Assembly (NCBI GenBank): GCA_023213315.1
Contig: JAKCPI010000872.1
Coordinates: 619,537-683,536, forward strand
Reading direction: 5' to 3'
Length of the DNA: 64,000 nt
Source: Euborellia annulipes
Taxonomy: Eukaryota; Arthropoda; Insecta; Dermaptera; Anisolabididae
Below the pieces are notes generated by a model that did no database searches, was not told where the DNA came from, and worked only from the letters and a program-made list of their open reading frames with translations. Shown in pieces: positions 43,567 to 55,138 of the stretch. Made by a program: the position numbers and the translations under genes. Within the stretch, counting starts at the first letter, position 1; every line of letters begins with the position of its first letter.

Positions 43567-44789
43567 CTCTATATATATTAACATATATAGAGGTAAGAGA
43601 AATAAAAATCTATATTTATAATATCGGAGTGTCCTTCTGTCCGTCTGTCACCAACTTGCCGTAATTTTGCCGTCTTATAGAGGACGTTATGGAGAGTCCA
43701 GGAAAAAGACTCGAGTCCGCAAGACGCAAAAAATTATAGAATTAGCCAATTGGATAGCATTGAGCTGATTTGCCTTATGAAAAAATAAAGCCTATTAATT
43801 TAAATAATTAAATAATTAAATCTCTCTAAGGAAAAATAATAAAAATTGTTATATAATTAAATCTTCATTTATTTATTTTTTTTTTTCTTTAGGGACTCGA
43901 ATTGAATAAAGACAGACAGACAGTCTTGCAAGCAATGGTGTGCATATTTACAAGGCACAGCCGGCAAGTGCTGCCACCTGGTGTCCATTCTATAAACCCT
44001 TTTGTTAAAATGAAATTAATCTTTAATTTAATCAAATAAATTTCATAAAATTAGTATAAATATCACGGAGGGGACAACCTAAAGGGGGGGGGGGAGGGGG
44101 CCTAAAAGGCACCCCCCTCCTCGAAAAAGCAAAAATTCAAATATTATGGTCTATAAAAGGCTATGGAATGGCATTTGAATAGAAAGAGAGCGAAGGTAAT
44201 GAGTGCGAGTGAGATGGAGAGAGGCGCTTAAAGATGCTGAGTCTCCGCTCTTGGTGCACGTGAACCGGATTGCAAACAATGCGCGTGACGTCATCTTTTC
44301 TTGGAAGCCATTTAAGATAGAAATAAAAAAAATAAAACTATTTGTTTTTTGTTTTTTTATATTCATTAAATTAGAAGAAAAAAACAAATTATATAATTTA
44401 AAAAAATGAATATGAAAAAATTATTTTAATAAAGGAAATAAATATATTCTAACTTTTGATTGATTATTGAGGTGGGATTTATTTATTTATCTTCCTGAGA
44501 CGGGTGTTAAAGTTAATTGTATTTTCAATTTATATTTCGGCCTCTAAGATCATTTGACTTTTGGGAAATTAAATAAAATGGCTTCCAGCAGGTGAGAGAC
44601 TCAACACTCAGCGGGTCACCTATCCACGGTCCAGCAGTTCTTAGCCTTACTTAATCCGAATTTTCTTGGTTTTTTTTTTCTGCCTTTTCTCAGAAGGTAT
44701 TAAATTTAAAAAAGTTATTTTTTTTATACTCAACAAATTAAAAAAAAAAATCACAATTAAAAAATTATTTTAATAATTACCTTCAATAA
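43567..44789. other. Mixed repeats, no gene recognised
   Basis: A hairpin similar to the 1-kb repeat end at 43568-43608, the CTGTCCGTCTGTC repeat at 43625-43735, and a long G-run patch at 44083-44120. I see no gene. Confidence 0.4.
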
Positions 44790-45060
44790 CTAAAAATCTA
44801 TTCAGTTTTTGAAAAAATGTCAAAGAATAAAAACTTTTTAAAATAGAGTAATTTATCACAATATGATAAAAAAATTAAAAATTTCGAAATTTCTGAAAAA
44901 ACTTATTAGGTAAAGTACTACTTCCAAGGGACGTATTTACTCCAAAAGTTGACAGAAATCTACAATTTTAGTGTTTGGAGCATGTGCCAAATTTCATCCA
45001 TCTAGGTGCTTTGGTTTTTAAGCAATCGTGTTCACACACACACACATACACACCCAAACG
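44790..45060 (-). repeat. Second hairpin-repeat family, truncated copy
   Basis: TTAGGTAAAGTACTACTTCC ... GTTTTTAAGCAATCGTG and (CA)n match the reverse complement of 42990-43235. The hairpin end is missing. Confidence 0.7.
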
Positions 45061-45112
45061 TAATTCCAAAAGAATATACGAGAAAGTCTCTGGGAAGTCA
45101 TTCCCCATATTT

Positions 45113-45210
45113 TTTTTAAAGAACTTTTTCGCCATCTATGGCCCCTTCCCTATTTATATAAATTGATTAGTAACAAATTCAATTAAAATTATTGAGCGGA
45201 AAAAGTCTTT
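45113..45210 (-). repeat. SINE family 1, fragment
   Basis: AAAGAACTTTTTCGCCATCT, then ATGGCCCCTTCCCTATTTAT and an AATTGATTAGTAACAAATTC body, inverted relative to 5540-5622. Confidence 0.6.
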
Positions 45211-45461
45211 CGACTTTTGTCGATTTTGAGACTTTTCCAGATTTTCTTGGATATCTTCACTAATCTCACAAAAAGAATCGTTTTTTCAGATTTTCAAAAA
45301 AACTTATGCCACTTTTTTGGAGCTTTTTTGCCTCTCAGAGACTTCATTTTTGAAAAAAGCGACTTTTATGACCGCCTTTTTTAATTTTTTATTATAAAAT
45401 GCTTCTTTTTTTTAATTTTGCATTTTTGGCTACTGAGGCCATTAAGTGTTTGTTTGTTTTT

Positions 45462-46100
45462 TACTTTCTCTTGTCTATATATGTTAATATATAGAGAGAA
45501 AGTATTGGATTCAAGTCAAAAATTCGATGTCGAGATTTTGATAGATTATACACGTTTTGAAGTCCCCTGAATCCAAAAAAGTGGCTTTCGAGACATGGTC
45601 TGTCTGTGTGTCTGGGTTCAATTTAAGGCATGAAGGAATTGAGCTAGGAGGTTAAAATTTTATATTTAAGTTAGGCACCCCCCTGGGACGTGACACGAAG
45701 CTTTTGAACAAAATCGACCAGAGTACTAGTACTTTACTGATGCACTTATTCAGTTTTTTTCGATTTTCTCTAAATTCGCGCCAACGATTTTTTGTTTTTA
45801 ATTCAAAAATCAATTATCTTTTAGATTCTCTTTAAAATGTACATTCTCATTTTGTCATTGAAATCTTCTGAAGACCACTTTACTCTTGTACTCTATAGAA
45901 AAGATAGGAGAAATGGTTGGCATGGTAACAAAATATTAATATTTTCCACGTTTATCAATTTCACACCTTGAATTCAATTGTACCCTACTGTCGGAAACTA
46001 AATACATGTCGACACAAAAAATCTAGCACAGAACACAACTTTCGATTACCGAAGGTAAGAGAAAGTTGTGTGCTGTGCGTCAGTCACACCAGATTTTTTT
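45462..46100 (+). repeat. Short variant of the 1-kb hairpin repeat with both end hairpins
   Basis: The terminal hairpin ACTTTCTCTTGTC ... ATAGAGAGAAAGT follows a T-run; the large hairpin ending CACACCAGATTTTT closes it at 46100. The body is about 640 bp because much of the AT-rich middle is missing. A further body fragment follows at 46101-46215. Confidence 0.8.
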
Positions 46101-46239
46101 TTTAGATGCTCTTTAAAATTTATATTCTCATTTTGCAGTTGAAATCTTATGAAGACCACTTTACTCTCATACTTCATAGGAAAGATAGGAGAAATGGTTG
46201 CTAGGGTAACAAAATATAAATATTAATTCAATCAATTAA

Positions 46240-46617
46240 AATGGAAAACTTCCTTTTCTTGATGTGTTAATAGAGAGACGGGGAGGTCGCTTGAATTTCG
46301 ATGTATATAGAAAACCAACACACACGAACTGGTATCTACATGCAGACTCACACCACCATCCAGGACAACTGAACGGTATTGTCAGAACGCTTCACACCAG
46401 GGCAAAAAGAATATGGAATTCGGACAAATTAAAGAAAGAGGAGAAAATCCTTAAAAATGCTTTAAGGGTGTTTGAGAGGTATATTAAAAAATGCTACGAG
46501 ACAATCGAAAATCTGACAGTCTATTCCTCATTTAATGCTAAAACCCCTGCGAAAATTTCAAACCGTTTCACTAAACCGCTAAAAAGTTATTGTAATTTAA
46601 AAAAAAATGTTATTTAA
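46240..46617 (+). pseudogene. Penelope-like reverse transcriptase C-terminal fragment
   Basis: The frame reads NGKLPFLDVLIERRGGRL, then FDVYRKPTHTNWYLHADSHH and HPGQLNGIVRTLHTRAKRI, the region just after the catalytic motif of Penelope-like RTs (VYRKPTxTxxYLxxxSxH). It is open from 46240 to a stop at 46617. Fingers, palm and endonuclease are missing. With the two GIY-YIG relics this makes three separate Penelope-like remnants in the window. Confidence 0.9.
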
Positions 46618-47022
46618 CATGTAGTCTAATGGAGATTCGTTCACTAAGCAAATTTAATTTAATTTTAGTAGTAAAAAAAATGCTACCAGATATTAACTTT
46701 CATAATATATAAAGTAGACTTTGAAGAACTTATTTTGAATAGATTTATTTTAATTCACTAAATCCTTTATGGGAAAAAAATTATAAATAGATGAAAAACT
46801 CGATTATTATTTAATAAATTCATTAGTGTATAAGAAAGTGCGGCAACACTGTATTCAGCTGAGCGCTTTAGTTGTATATACTTTACAAACAGTTGTAGGC
46901 AATAGTACATTTGGTCACATAAAAAGAGATTAACAACCAATAACCGAAAAAGGATAGAATATTTCAAATAATTTATTAAAATTATTTTTATAAAATTTAT
47001 TTCATAATTCATTTGAGAGAAA
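46618..47022. other. AT-rich stretch, no gene recognised
   Basis: Low-complexity DNA with an 81-aa chance frame. Confidence 0.35.
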
Positions 47023-47782
47023 GGCTCTATTCACACGGGGATACTCAAATCTCCGAGCAACTAGGATACTGGGTAGCGAAGCGACTCGACATGTGTAATC
47101 CAATGGCGCCATTCACACGGGGAAACTCCAGTCGCCGATACTCGGCGACTGCGCGACTCAGTTGCCAAGAGACTGGACATGCAGGTCTCCAAGCTACTCA
47201 GTCGCCTGGTTTCCTCGATACTTTCCAAAAAAATGCGCGAAAAAGAAACAAATCTGAAGCTAGTGGAGGAAATTGAAAAATTTTGATTGAGTGGGAAGAG
47301 AGGGTAAATGTTTTACATAAAAAAAATTTTAGAATTTTAAAATTTTAATGTTTAGCAAAAATAAAGATAAAAAAATTGAGAAATAACCCAAAATATTTAT
47401 TTGTTTAAAATTATTTATTAATTGTAAACAAATAATCGAGTGTTTTATTTTATTTATTTATTTTTTTTTTATAGCAAAGTTTTTTTTTTTTAATTTAAGG
47501 TCTTGGAGGCCATATTTATTCAAATTGAAAAAAGCAGGTTAACCAAATACAAACTATACAAAATTTTATTAACAATACCAGAGTAATTATTAAGAATAAC
47601 TTTTTGTCCCTTCAAATGTTGATGTTTAAAATTTGGAGGGAACTGAGTATGTTGATAGGATACTCGCGATTTAAGTAGCGGCCGTGTGAATATGACAGGC
47701 AACTACAGTCTCGAAGCTACCAGTCTCGAGTCTACTAGTCGACAAGTATCCGAGATTTGAGTATCCCCGTGTGAATAGAGCC
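47023..47782. mobile_element. DNA element with perfect 31-bp inverted ends (GGCTCTATTCACACGG)
   Basis: The first 31 bp, starting GGCTCTATTCACACGGGGAT, are exactly inverted at the right end. CATTCACACGGGGA recurs inside near 47110. AAA flanks both ends, which is too short to classify. Non-coding; superfamily unknown. Confidence 0.8.
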
Positions 47783-48975
47783 AAAGATTTAACTTAAGCT
47801 GCCAACGTATGAATTTTACAGTGTTGTCACGTTTTCAGTGTATTTTAGAACAACGAATTATTAATATTGAATAATTTTTTTACCCATAATTTTCTTAAAT
47901 AAATGCTTTTCCATAGTTTTAATTTTTATTTGAATGAATTTATAAAGATTAAAATTAAATATTTTTGTGTTCAGAAGTTTAAATCGTGGTACAATCACTG
48001 CCAAAAGTTAGTTAAATTTTTTTCATTTTTTTCTATTTTTCTTATTTTAATGAAATTTTGAAAATTTTCTATTTCCTAATAAGCTGCGGTATATATTGAC
48101 TTAAGGTCGATAAAAATATAAAAAAATATATATAATAATAATAAATAATTTAATTAATAATTTTTATAGATATGTAAAGAGTCGATATTTTTGAAACATA
48201 ATATATTTAATTTGAATATCATATTTCTATAAATTTCGAAAAGTGCAATTTCACGCACACAAATACATTTTTTTTTATAAAGTGACTTCAATTTAAAAGT
48301 GGTGCCGAGATCCAATAAGGACTCCCAAATGCTCCAAGTGAACCCCCTCCCCAAACCAGAAGAGGAGAAATAACGCGAGAAGAAGAAAAAGTTGAGGAGA
48401 AGAAAACGCTTGGCGTGGCGCAGAACCGATGAACATCTGAGAAGATTGGACCCAAACTTCCCTGGTCGTCCAGCCACACTAATTAATCAACTAGTTAATG
48501 CCGTTTGGCTTGTGAAAATTATAAAAAAAAATCATCTCTATATTGTCCGATCTTCGTCTCGCATGTTGAGAACAGCACCAACCTTGGGCCACGTTCCAGA
48601 CCCACATCAACCAACTCATCGGAGATTCTACATCTACACCAGATAAGCAACAAATATTTCCCATTGATCCCAGTGGAACCTTAAAGTGAATTAAAAGCAA
48701 GCTTGCACAAAACATTCAATTAAAAAATTTATATAATTATTTACAAATAAAAAATTACAATAAAAAAAGAGCTCTCAATTAAAAAATTAGATACTTTTCA
48801 CTAACATAATAATTAGTTAACTTTGTATTGGAAAATTATAATTTAAAATTAAGCTATTGGGATCTATGGGAGAGGCGTGGCTTCACCTGGTGGCAAAAAA
48901 TGAACTAGGGATTGTAGGATTGAATGGCTGAGCTGATACGCAAGTACTCGTGTTTTATGAGACACAAAGTTTAAT
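47783..48975. other. AT-rich stretch with a GC-richer unassigned patch
   Basis: 48290-48660 is GC-richer and has TGGTGCCGAGATCC at 48300, reminiscent of the leader next to the primer-binding site of BEL/Pao-type LTR elements. An 84-aa frame overlaps it but shows no gag motif. I do not assign it. Confidence 0.3.
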
Positions 48976-48979
48976 TAAA

Positions 48980-50027
48980 AATAAAAAATCTGGTGTGACT
49001 GGCGCACAGCACACAACTTTCTCTTACCCTTCGGTAAGAGAAAGTTGCGCACTGTGCTGGTCACACCAGATTTTTTGTGTCGAGATATATTTAGTTTCCG
49101 ATAGCACCTTAGTTTCAAACTTGCATTTTAAATGTTGACTGCTTCAAATAAACTATGGTTATTTTTCAAAATTTTAATCTCATATTTGGACATTTTATAC
49201 ACAATATAGAATCGTAAATAAATACAAAATTTCATAAGAATTGGAAAAAAAAATTTTAAATGCCTAAAAAGTTCTAAAGGGGACCCCCTTTTGAATCGAA
49301 ATTAACATACAAATCCCTATAGGAAATTAACATTGTTCCTATGCGAAGATAAGGTGGAAAGGGAATTTAAAAAGAGTAGAGAGAGACGATAATGTTTGCA
49401 AGTGAGAGAGAGACATATATGTTTTCTTTGAAACAATTAAAGACACAAATAAATTTAAAAAAATGGGAATTTAAATAATAATTGATTTTTAATCTAATAA
49501 AAAGAAAAAGATTTAAATTCCGTTACCATGGCAACCATTTCTATCTTTCCTATGAAGAACAAGAGTAAAGTGGTCTTCAGAAGATTTCAACGGCAAAATG
49601 AGAATATACATTTTAAAGAGCATCTAAAAAATAGTTCATTTATGAATTTTAAAAAAAATCCTTGGAGGGAATTTTGAGAAAATCGAAAAAAACTGAAAAA
49701 GTACATCAGTAAAGTACTAGTACTTATTGGCCGATTTTGTTCAAAAGCTTATTTTGAGATTCTTCAAAGGTACCTAAGTTAAATAAAAAATTTCAATCCG
49801 GTAGCTCAATTCCTTCATGCTAAAAATCTGTCCACACATACAGACACACGCACGCACGCACACACACACACACATACATACACACACACAGACCAATTTG
49901 CGGGACCCACTTTTTTGGACTCAGGGGACCTCAAAACATGTATATCCATCAAAATCTCGACATCGAATTTTTGACATGATCGCAATACTTTCTCTCCTAT
50001 ATATTTCATATATAGGCTAAAGAGAAA
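48980..50027 (-). repeat. Full copy of the hairpin-ended 1-kb repeat (tandem unit 1)
   Basis: It runs from the 86-nt hairpin (48988-49073) through GGTTATTTTTCAAAATTTTA, the CATTTCTATCTTTCCTATGA block, GTACTAGTACTT, (CA)n and GTCCCGCAAATTGGTC (inverted) to the terminal hairpin at 49985-50027. It is nearly identical to 28794-29845 read inverted. Confidence 0.93.
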
Positions 50028-50032
50028 GTAAA

Positions 50033-51085
50033 AAATCTGGTGTGACTGGCGCACAGCACACAACTTTCTCTTACCCTTCGGTAAGAGAAAGTTGTGCACC
50101 GTGCTGGTCACACCAGATTTTTTGTGTCGAGATATATTTAGTTTCCGATAGCACCTTAGTTTCAAACTTGCATTTTAAATGTTGACTGCTTCAAATAAAC
50201 TATGGTTATTTTTCAAAATTTTAATCTCATATTTGGACATTTTATACACAATATAGAATCGTAAATAAATACAAAATTTCATAAGAATTGGAAAAAAAAA
50301 TTTTAAATGCCTAAAAAGTTCTAAAGGGGACCCCCTTTTGAATCGAAATTAACATACAAATCCCTATAGGAAATTAACATTAGGCCTATGCGAAGATAAG
50401 GTGGAAAGGGAATTTAAAAAGAGTAGAGAGAGACGATAATGTTTGCAAGTGAGAGAGACATATATGTTTTCTTTGAAACAATTAAAGACACAAATAAATT
50501 TAAAAAAAAAATGGGAATTTAAATAATAATTGATTTTTAATCTAATAAAAAGAAAAAGATTTAAATTCCGTTACCATGACAACCATTTCTATCTTTCCTA
50601 TGAAGAACAAGAGTAAAGTGGTCTTCAGAAGATTTCAACGGCAAAATGTGAATATACATTTTAAAGAGCATCTAAAAAATAGTTCATTTATGAATTTTAA
50701 AAAAAAATCCTTGGAGGGAATTTTGAGAAAATCGAAAAAAACTGAAAAAGTACATCAGTAAAGTACTAGTACTTTTTGGCCGATTTTGTTCAAAAGCTTA
50801 TTTTGAGCGTGTGGGAAGGTACCTAAGTTAAATATAAAATTTCAATCCGGTAGCTCAATTCCTTCATGCTAAAAATCTGTCCACACATACAGACACACGC
50901 ACGCACACACACACACATACATACATACATACATACACACACACAGACCAATTTGCGGGACCCACTTTTTTGGACTCAGGGGACCTCAAAACATGTATAT
51001 CCATCAAAATCTCGACATCGAATTTTTTGACATGATCGCAATACTTTCTCTCCTATATATTTCATATATAGGCTAAGAGAAAGTA
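50033..51085 (-). repeat. Full copy of the hairpin-ended 1-kb repeat (tandem unit 2)
   Basis: It starts with the 86-nt hairpin (50034-50120) immediately after the A-run that ends unit 1, in the same orientation. It differs from unit 1 by a few substitutions and short indels, for example GTGTGGGAAGG against ATTCTTCAAAGG near 50812. It ends with the terminal hairpin and an A-run at 51085. Confidence 0.93.
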
Positions 51086-51467
51086 AAATGGGTGTGACGA
51101 TAAAGGAAATTTGTAGGTTTTCTTCTGCCACACTTACTAATAGAAATTTTATTTGTGGAGACAATATTATTGATCCTGGTAATGTTTTAAAGTGAGTAAT
51201 AGCAATGACAGTTTCAATGACAGACCAAATTCTTGCTTTCTGTTTACAAACAACAAGTTTACGAGAAGAATTTCATGCAGTGGCGTCATTTTATTTTCTG
51301 CTCAGAGTAGAAAAGGAAAGACTAAAGAACTTCACGAATTTGGATATTTATGTATACTTCAACAGAACAGGTATTTTTTTGCTTTGATTTTAGAGGGTCT
51401 TGGCAACTCCTGACATGGTTGCAAAAAATTCCGATGACATCTGGCTCAAGAGTGATCACTGTCATCC
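51086..51467. other. Stretch with moderate-length frames, no gene recognised
   Basis: Two frames of 60-73 codons overlap in different phases and have no motifs. GGTTTTCTTCTGCCACAC is the most complex part. Not assigned. Confidence 0.3.
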
Positions 51468-51556
51468 ATAGGCGAATCCAGAGTTTTTCGGGGGTGGGGG
51501 GGGGGAGTATTGTAATTACTCCCTTTACCCCGCACTCCTTGTATCCGCCTTTGCTG
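51468..51556. mobile_element. Compact hAT-like MITE (CATAGGCGAATCC ends)
   Basis: CATAGGCGAATCCAGAG and CTTGTATCCGCCTTTG are imperfectly inverted around a G-run and AATTACTCCCTTTACCC. The flanks share only CTGTC. It resembles 9214-9918. Confidence 0.45.
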
Positions 51557-52040
51557 TCTGATGAAGGTCAGAATAATTGGCCAAAACCTCGACAGCATCA
51601 AATTTCTTTACTCTCATCTAATATAATGTCAATAACCTCACAATTTTAATTTTCATTGCTAGAATATATAAACCACTAGGCATTCACTTCCGGTGTATGT
51701 AATGTGTTTACCACTCTCTCTCGCTGATTGGTCAGAGTCCGAGGTGGGGTAAGTCAGAGAGGGAAATTTAAAACTTTGAGTCTTCGGCGAGCAATTGCAA
51801 AAATTTCCAAACATTGTCAAGAATAAATTTGAAGCATTTGCTTGCCGAATTAGATGTTCGTTACCGCGTTTTCGGTAAAAATTTTTACCGGTAAACCGGT
51901 TTACCGTCCAGCCCTACCCTCAGTTAAAATTGACAGGGGTATTTTAATTTAATTTTTCAACATAACCTAACATTAAGCCGGACATTTTTATTAGATTTTA
52001 GTTTTTATCTCTGAATCTGTTTTTGATATATCATTATAAC

Positions 52041-52606
52041 TAGAGACCGGATTTTAAGCAAAATGCTTATTGCTCAATTTTATAAGCAACCATTTGATAT
52101 TTAATTTCTATACGAATTAGGAAAAACTAACTGTATTGAGATTGCATTTTTTATGCTTTTTTTGAGTTTTTATGCTTTTTTCCCTTTCGTGCTTATTTGA
52201 ACTTATTTTACGAATATTTATAATTTTTTTTTTCTTTTTTATTAAAAAACACTTTTTTCCCATTCGCACACGCATACACCAGGAACGTATATAAGGGGGG
52301 GGGGGGGGGAGGGGCCCGGCCCCCACCAAAAAAAAAAATTTTCCAAAAACCCCGCAGTGCGAAAAATATAGCGCTGTAAAAAAATTTTTTTTCCGCAGGG
52401 TGAAAAAATTTGGTTCCGCAAAAACAAAATTTTTCGCAGGGCGGGGCGAAATAAATTTAGTTTATTGCCATTGGTATGAGTAAAAATTGCTTATGAGATG
52501 CTTTTTTTCAACTTTTATGCTTATTTAACAACTTTTTATTCAAGTTTTTTATGCTTTTTTAAGCACTTTTTTTACCATTTTTTTATGCTTTTTTGTCCGG
52601 TCTCTA
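52041..52606. mobile_element. hAT-like element in the foldback arm (TAGAGACCGGA ends)
   Basis: The ends are TAGAGACCGGA and TCCGGTCTCTA. The exact 8-bp duplication ATTATAAC is at 52033-52040 and 52607-52614, with T at 2 and A at 7 as in the Ac branch. TTTTTATGCTTTTTT words repeat near both ends. A G-run patch at 52297-52320 may mark a further insertion. Confidence 0.9.
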
Positions 52607-52764
52607 ATTATAACCTATAAAATCAATTCAAAATAATTAAAATAAATTAATAATTATAATAATAAATATAATTATGATAATTATACTATATGTCTATTAT
52701 ATTATAATTATAATAATTATATTTATTATTATAATTATAATTGTTTATTATTATTATAATTATT

Positions 52765-53985
52765 TATTTATTTATTTATTTATTTAAGGCAGCAGCAATA
52801 AAGCTGATAATCCCATTTTGTACAGGTTGTATTTTTTTTTTACTTTCAAAACATTACAATACATTTTATTATATTACTCATCTCCTTACATCAACCCCAA
52901 TACTCAATTTTAATAATTTAGGAATAATTTAGATACAGTGACATAGATTTCTTATTAATATCAATTTTGTTTTAATTTAGTCTATTTTTGAAAACATTCA
53001 AATTAAGGGCACTGACTGCTTCTTCGGGAAGCCTATTCCAGGCAGGCACCACTCTGTTTGTGAGGAAGTGACTTCTCTGGCCTATGCGTGTCCTCTCCTT
53101 TGCGTTTGAATGAGTGACCTCTTAGACGCTCACTGTTCGACCTGGTGAACATACTCTTGTTGTCGATACGATAGAGTCCATTTAATATTTTGAACGTCTC
53201 GATGAGGTCACCTCTCTCTCTTGTTGTTGCAGAGTTGGGATTCCTATTTTTTGGCAGCGTTCTTCGTAAGTGTGGGTTTTTAGCTCTTTGGGGATTTTGG
53301 TCATTTTCCTCTGCACCCTCTCCAGGCGTTCTATATCCTTTTTATAGTACGGCGACCAGACTACGTTGGCGTACTCCAGTATAGGTCTCACATAGCTAGT
53401 ATAGGCAATTTTTATGAGGTCTTTGTTTTTTATGTTAAACGCCTTCTGGAGTAGATAAACAGAGGTGTTTGCTCTTTTTGAAACAGCTCAAACTTGTTTC
53501 TCCCATTTCAGGTCCTTGGATATGACCACTCCCAGGTCCACTTCAGAGTCCGTCTGCTGGATTGTGTGGTCCCCAATGACATATTCGAGGTTTGGGTTGT
53601 TTTTCCCTAGGTGAAGGACTTTACATTTATTTACATTTAATGGAAGGAGCCACTTCTCTGACCAGTTTTTTATCTTTTGTAGATCCTCCACAAGGCTCAG
53701 GTGATCTGTTAACGGGTTTGCAAACATTTTTGTGTCATCTGCATAACAGTTCCATTGTGAGTTTAGAGTTCTACCTATGTCGCTTGTATATAATATAAAT
53801 AAGATGGGTCCCAAGACAGACCCTTGGGGAACACCACTGACAACCGGTCTTGCTGACGACACAACTTCGCCAATCCGAACTTTAAACGTTCTGCAAGAGA
53901 GGTATTCTTCGATCCACCGTAGCAGTTTGCCGGTTATGCCCAGCTCTTCAAGTTTGCGCAGCAATCTACTATGAGGAACCCGCAT
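52765..53985 (-). pseudogene. 5'-truncated CR1/Jockey-type LINE reverse transcriptase
   Basis: The minus-strand frame from 53985 starts inside the RT: RVPHSRLLRKLEELGITG, then GVPQGSVLGPILFILY (block B) and CYADDTKMFANP (catalytic YADD). It runs to a TGA at 53487-53485, resumes in the same phase (SKRANTSVYLLQKAF, YVRPILEYANVVWSP), and after a CAACAACAAGAGAGAG tract needs frame changes to read NRVVPAWNRLPEEAVSALNL, the standard C-terminal end. The tail is (TAAA)n at about 52770-52790, a typical 3' microsatellite. The 5' end stops abruptly at AT-rich foldback DNA. Confidence 0.9.
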
Positions 53986-54215
53986 ATATATTATAATAAA
54001 TAAAATTATAATTATAATAATAAATATAATTATTATAATTATACTATATTATATTATAATAATTATATTTATTATTATAATTATATTATATTTATTAATT
54101 TATTTTAATTATTTTACATTGATTTTATAGGTTATAATGATATATTAGAGACAGATTCAGAGATAAAAACTAAAATCTAATAAAAATGGCCGCCTGAATG
54201 TTAGGTTATGTTAAA

Positions 54216-54432
54216 AAACCCGTCGCCTATCGAGCATGCATGAAAGGTCTCAGGCCCGCGAGAAATGAAAAAAAAAACCGCGGGTTTACACCACACATGT
54301 ACAGGTGAAGTCCTCGGGTGGGTTTGTTGGCTGTCGCGACCTGCACGTTAGTGGGCGACAGACAGGCCATGGTCGACAGGTCAGTCCCGTGGGTTAAACC
54401 CGTCAAAAATAACCGTTCGTGTATGGCCAGCT
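54216..54432. mobile_element. GC-rich fragment related to the TAGCTGG(G/C)CATACACG element
   Basis: AACCCGTC, CCGCGGGTTT and GGGTTAAACCCG words and the right edge CGTGTATGGCCAGCTA resemble the element at 13340-14598. The left end is missing. Confidence 0.5.
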
Positions 54433-54536
54433 AATAGCTTCTCGTGCCTAGGGTCCCGGGTCCGCTTCCCATCTCAAGCGAGAAAAATTTTATTTCATTT
54501 GATTTGGCTACTAATCATTTGAAATAAATAGCGATG
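54433..54536 (+). repeat. SINE family 1, 5' part
   Basis: GGTCCCGGGTCCGCTTCCCA (B-box region), then AAGCGAGAAAAATTTTATTT and TTGAAATAAATAGCGATG, matching 5470-5572. Confidence 0.65.
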
Positions 54537-55106
54537 TATATAAGGTGGTTATTAGTTTACCATTCTACAGTAGGATCTAATTATGGTAATATCTGGTGGT
54601 CCGATTGTCTGTAGGGATATATTACACGATACTTGGAAGTGAAAACCGTATAAGCTTATAGCCTAAGTAAATTATGGTAATATCTAAGAAGTTTATTTTC
54701 TTTTCTTTTTTCTTAATAAATGACAAGCTCAGATGAAAATTGTTTAGTTCGTCTAACAATATATGAATCTTTCTTGTTCAGTGATAATAAGGCTGTCATC
54801 CACAGAGAATAAAGTGACCTTTGGTTTCTATCTTTTATCATTTTTTCGTAAATATAAGTCTATTAATATGTCAGCTAAGTTGGCCGTTATTTTCATAAAT
54901 AATAATTCATGAAACCAACACATTTTATAGCTAGGGAACACTTTAGGGAGGCGACTTTCCTATTCTCTCGTCGAATTCGTTTAAAAATTGAAATATTAAT
55001 AAGTTAAATTTGAAAAATTAATTAAGAAATGATTTTCTCCCTCGTCCAGAGTCTAAGGAATTCAGATAATGGAGCTTCTCTCTCTATAAAAGGGGAGAAG
55101 GAGGGG

Positions 55107-55138
<32 letters not shown>

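Larger units (their letters stand above)
51957..54215. mobile_element. Foldback element carrying a LINE and split by a hAT
   Basis: AACATAACCTAACATT ... TTTATTAGATTTTAGTTTTT (51957-52040, resuming 52607-52770) is inverted at 53975-54215. The inner parts of both arms are themselves palindromic AATTATAATAATA tracts. The centre is a truncated LINE. No transposase; class unknown. Confidence 0.7.

Noticed and set aside
48300..48660. BEL/Pao primer-binding site and gag
   Set aside because: Only a short TGGTGCCGAGATCC resemblance. No LTR pair, no gag motif, no pol.
49815..50165. 116-codon minus-strand frame
   Set aside because: It reads through the hairpins and (GT)n of the 1-kb repeat; the same translation recurs in every copy, so it reflects the repeat, not a gene.
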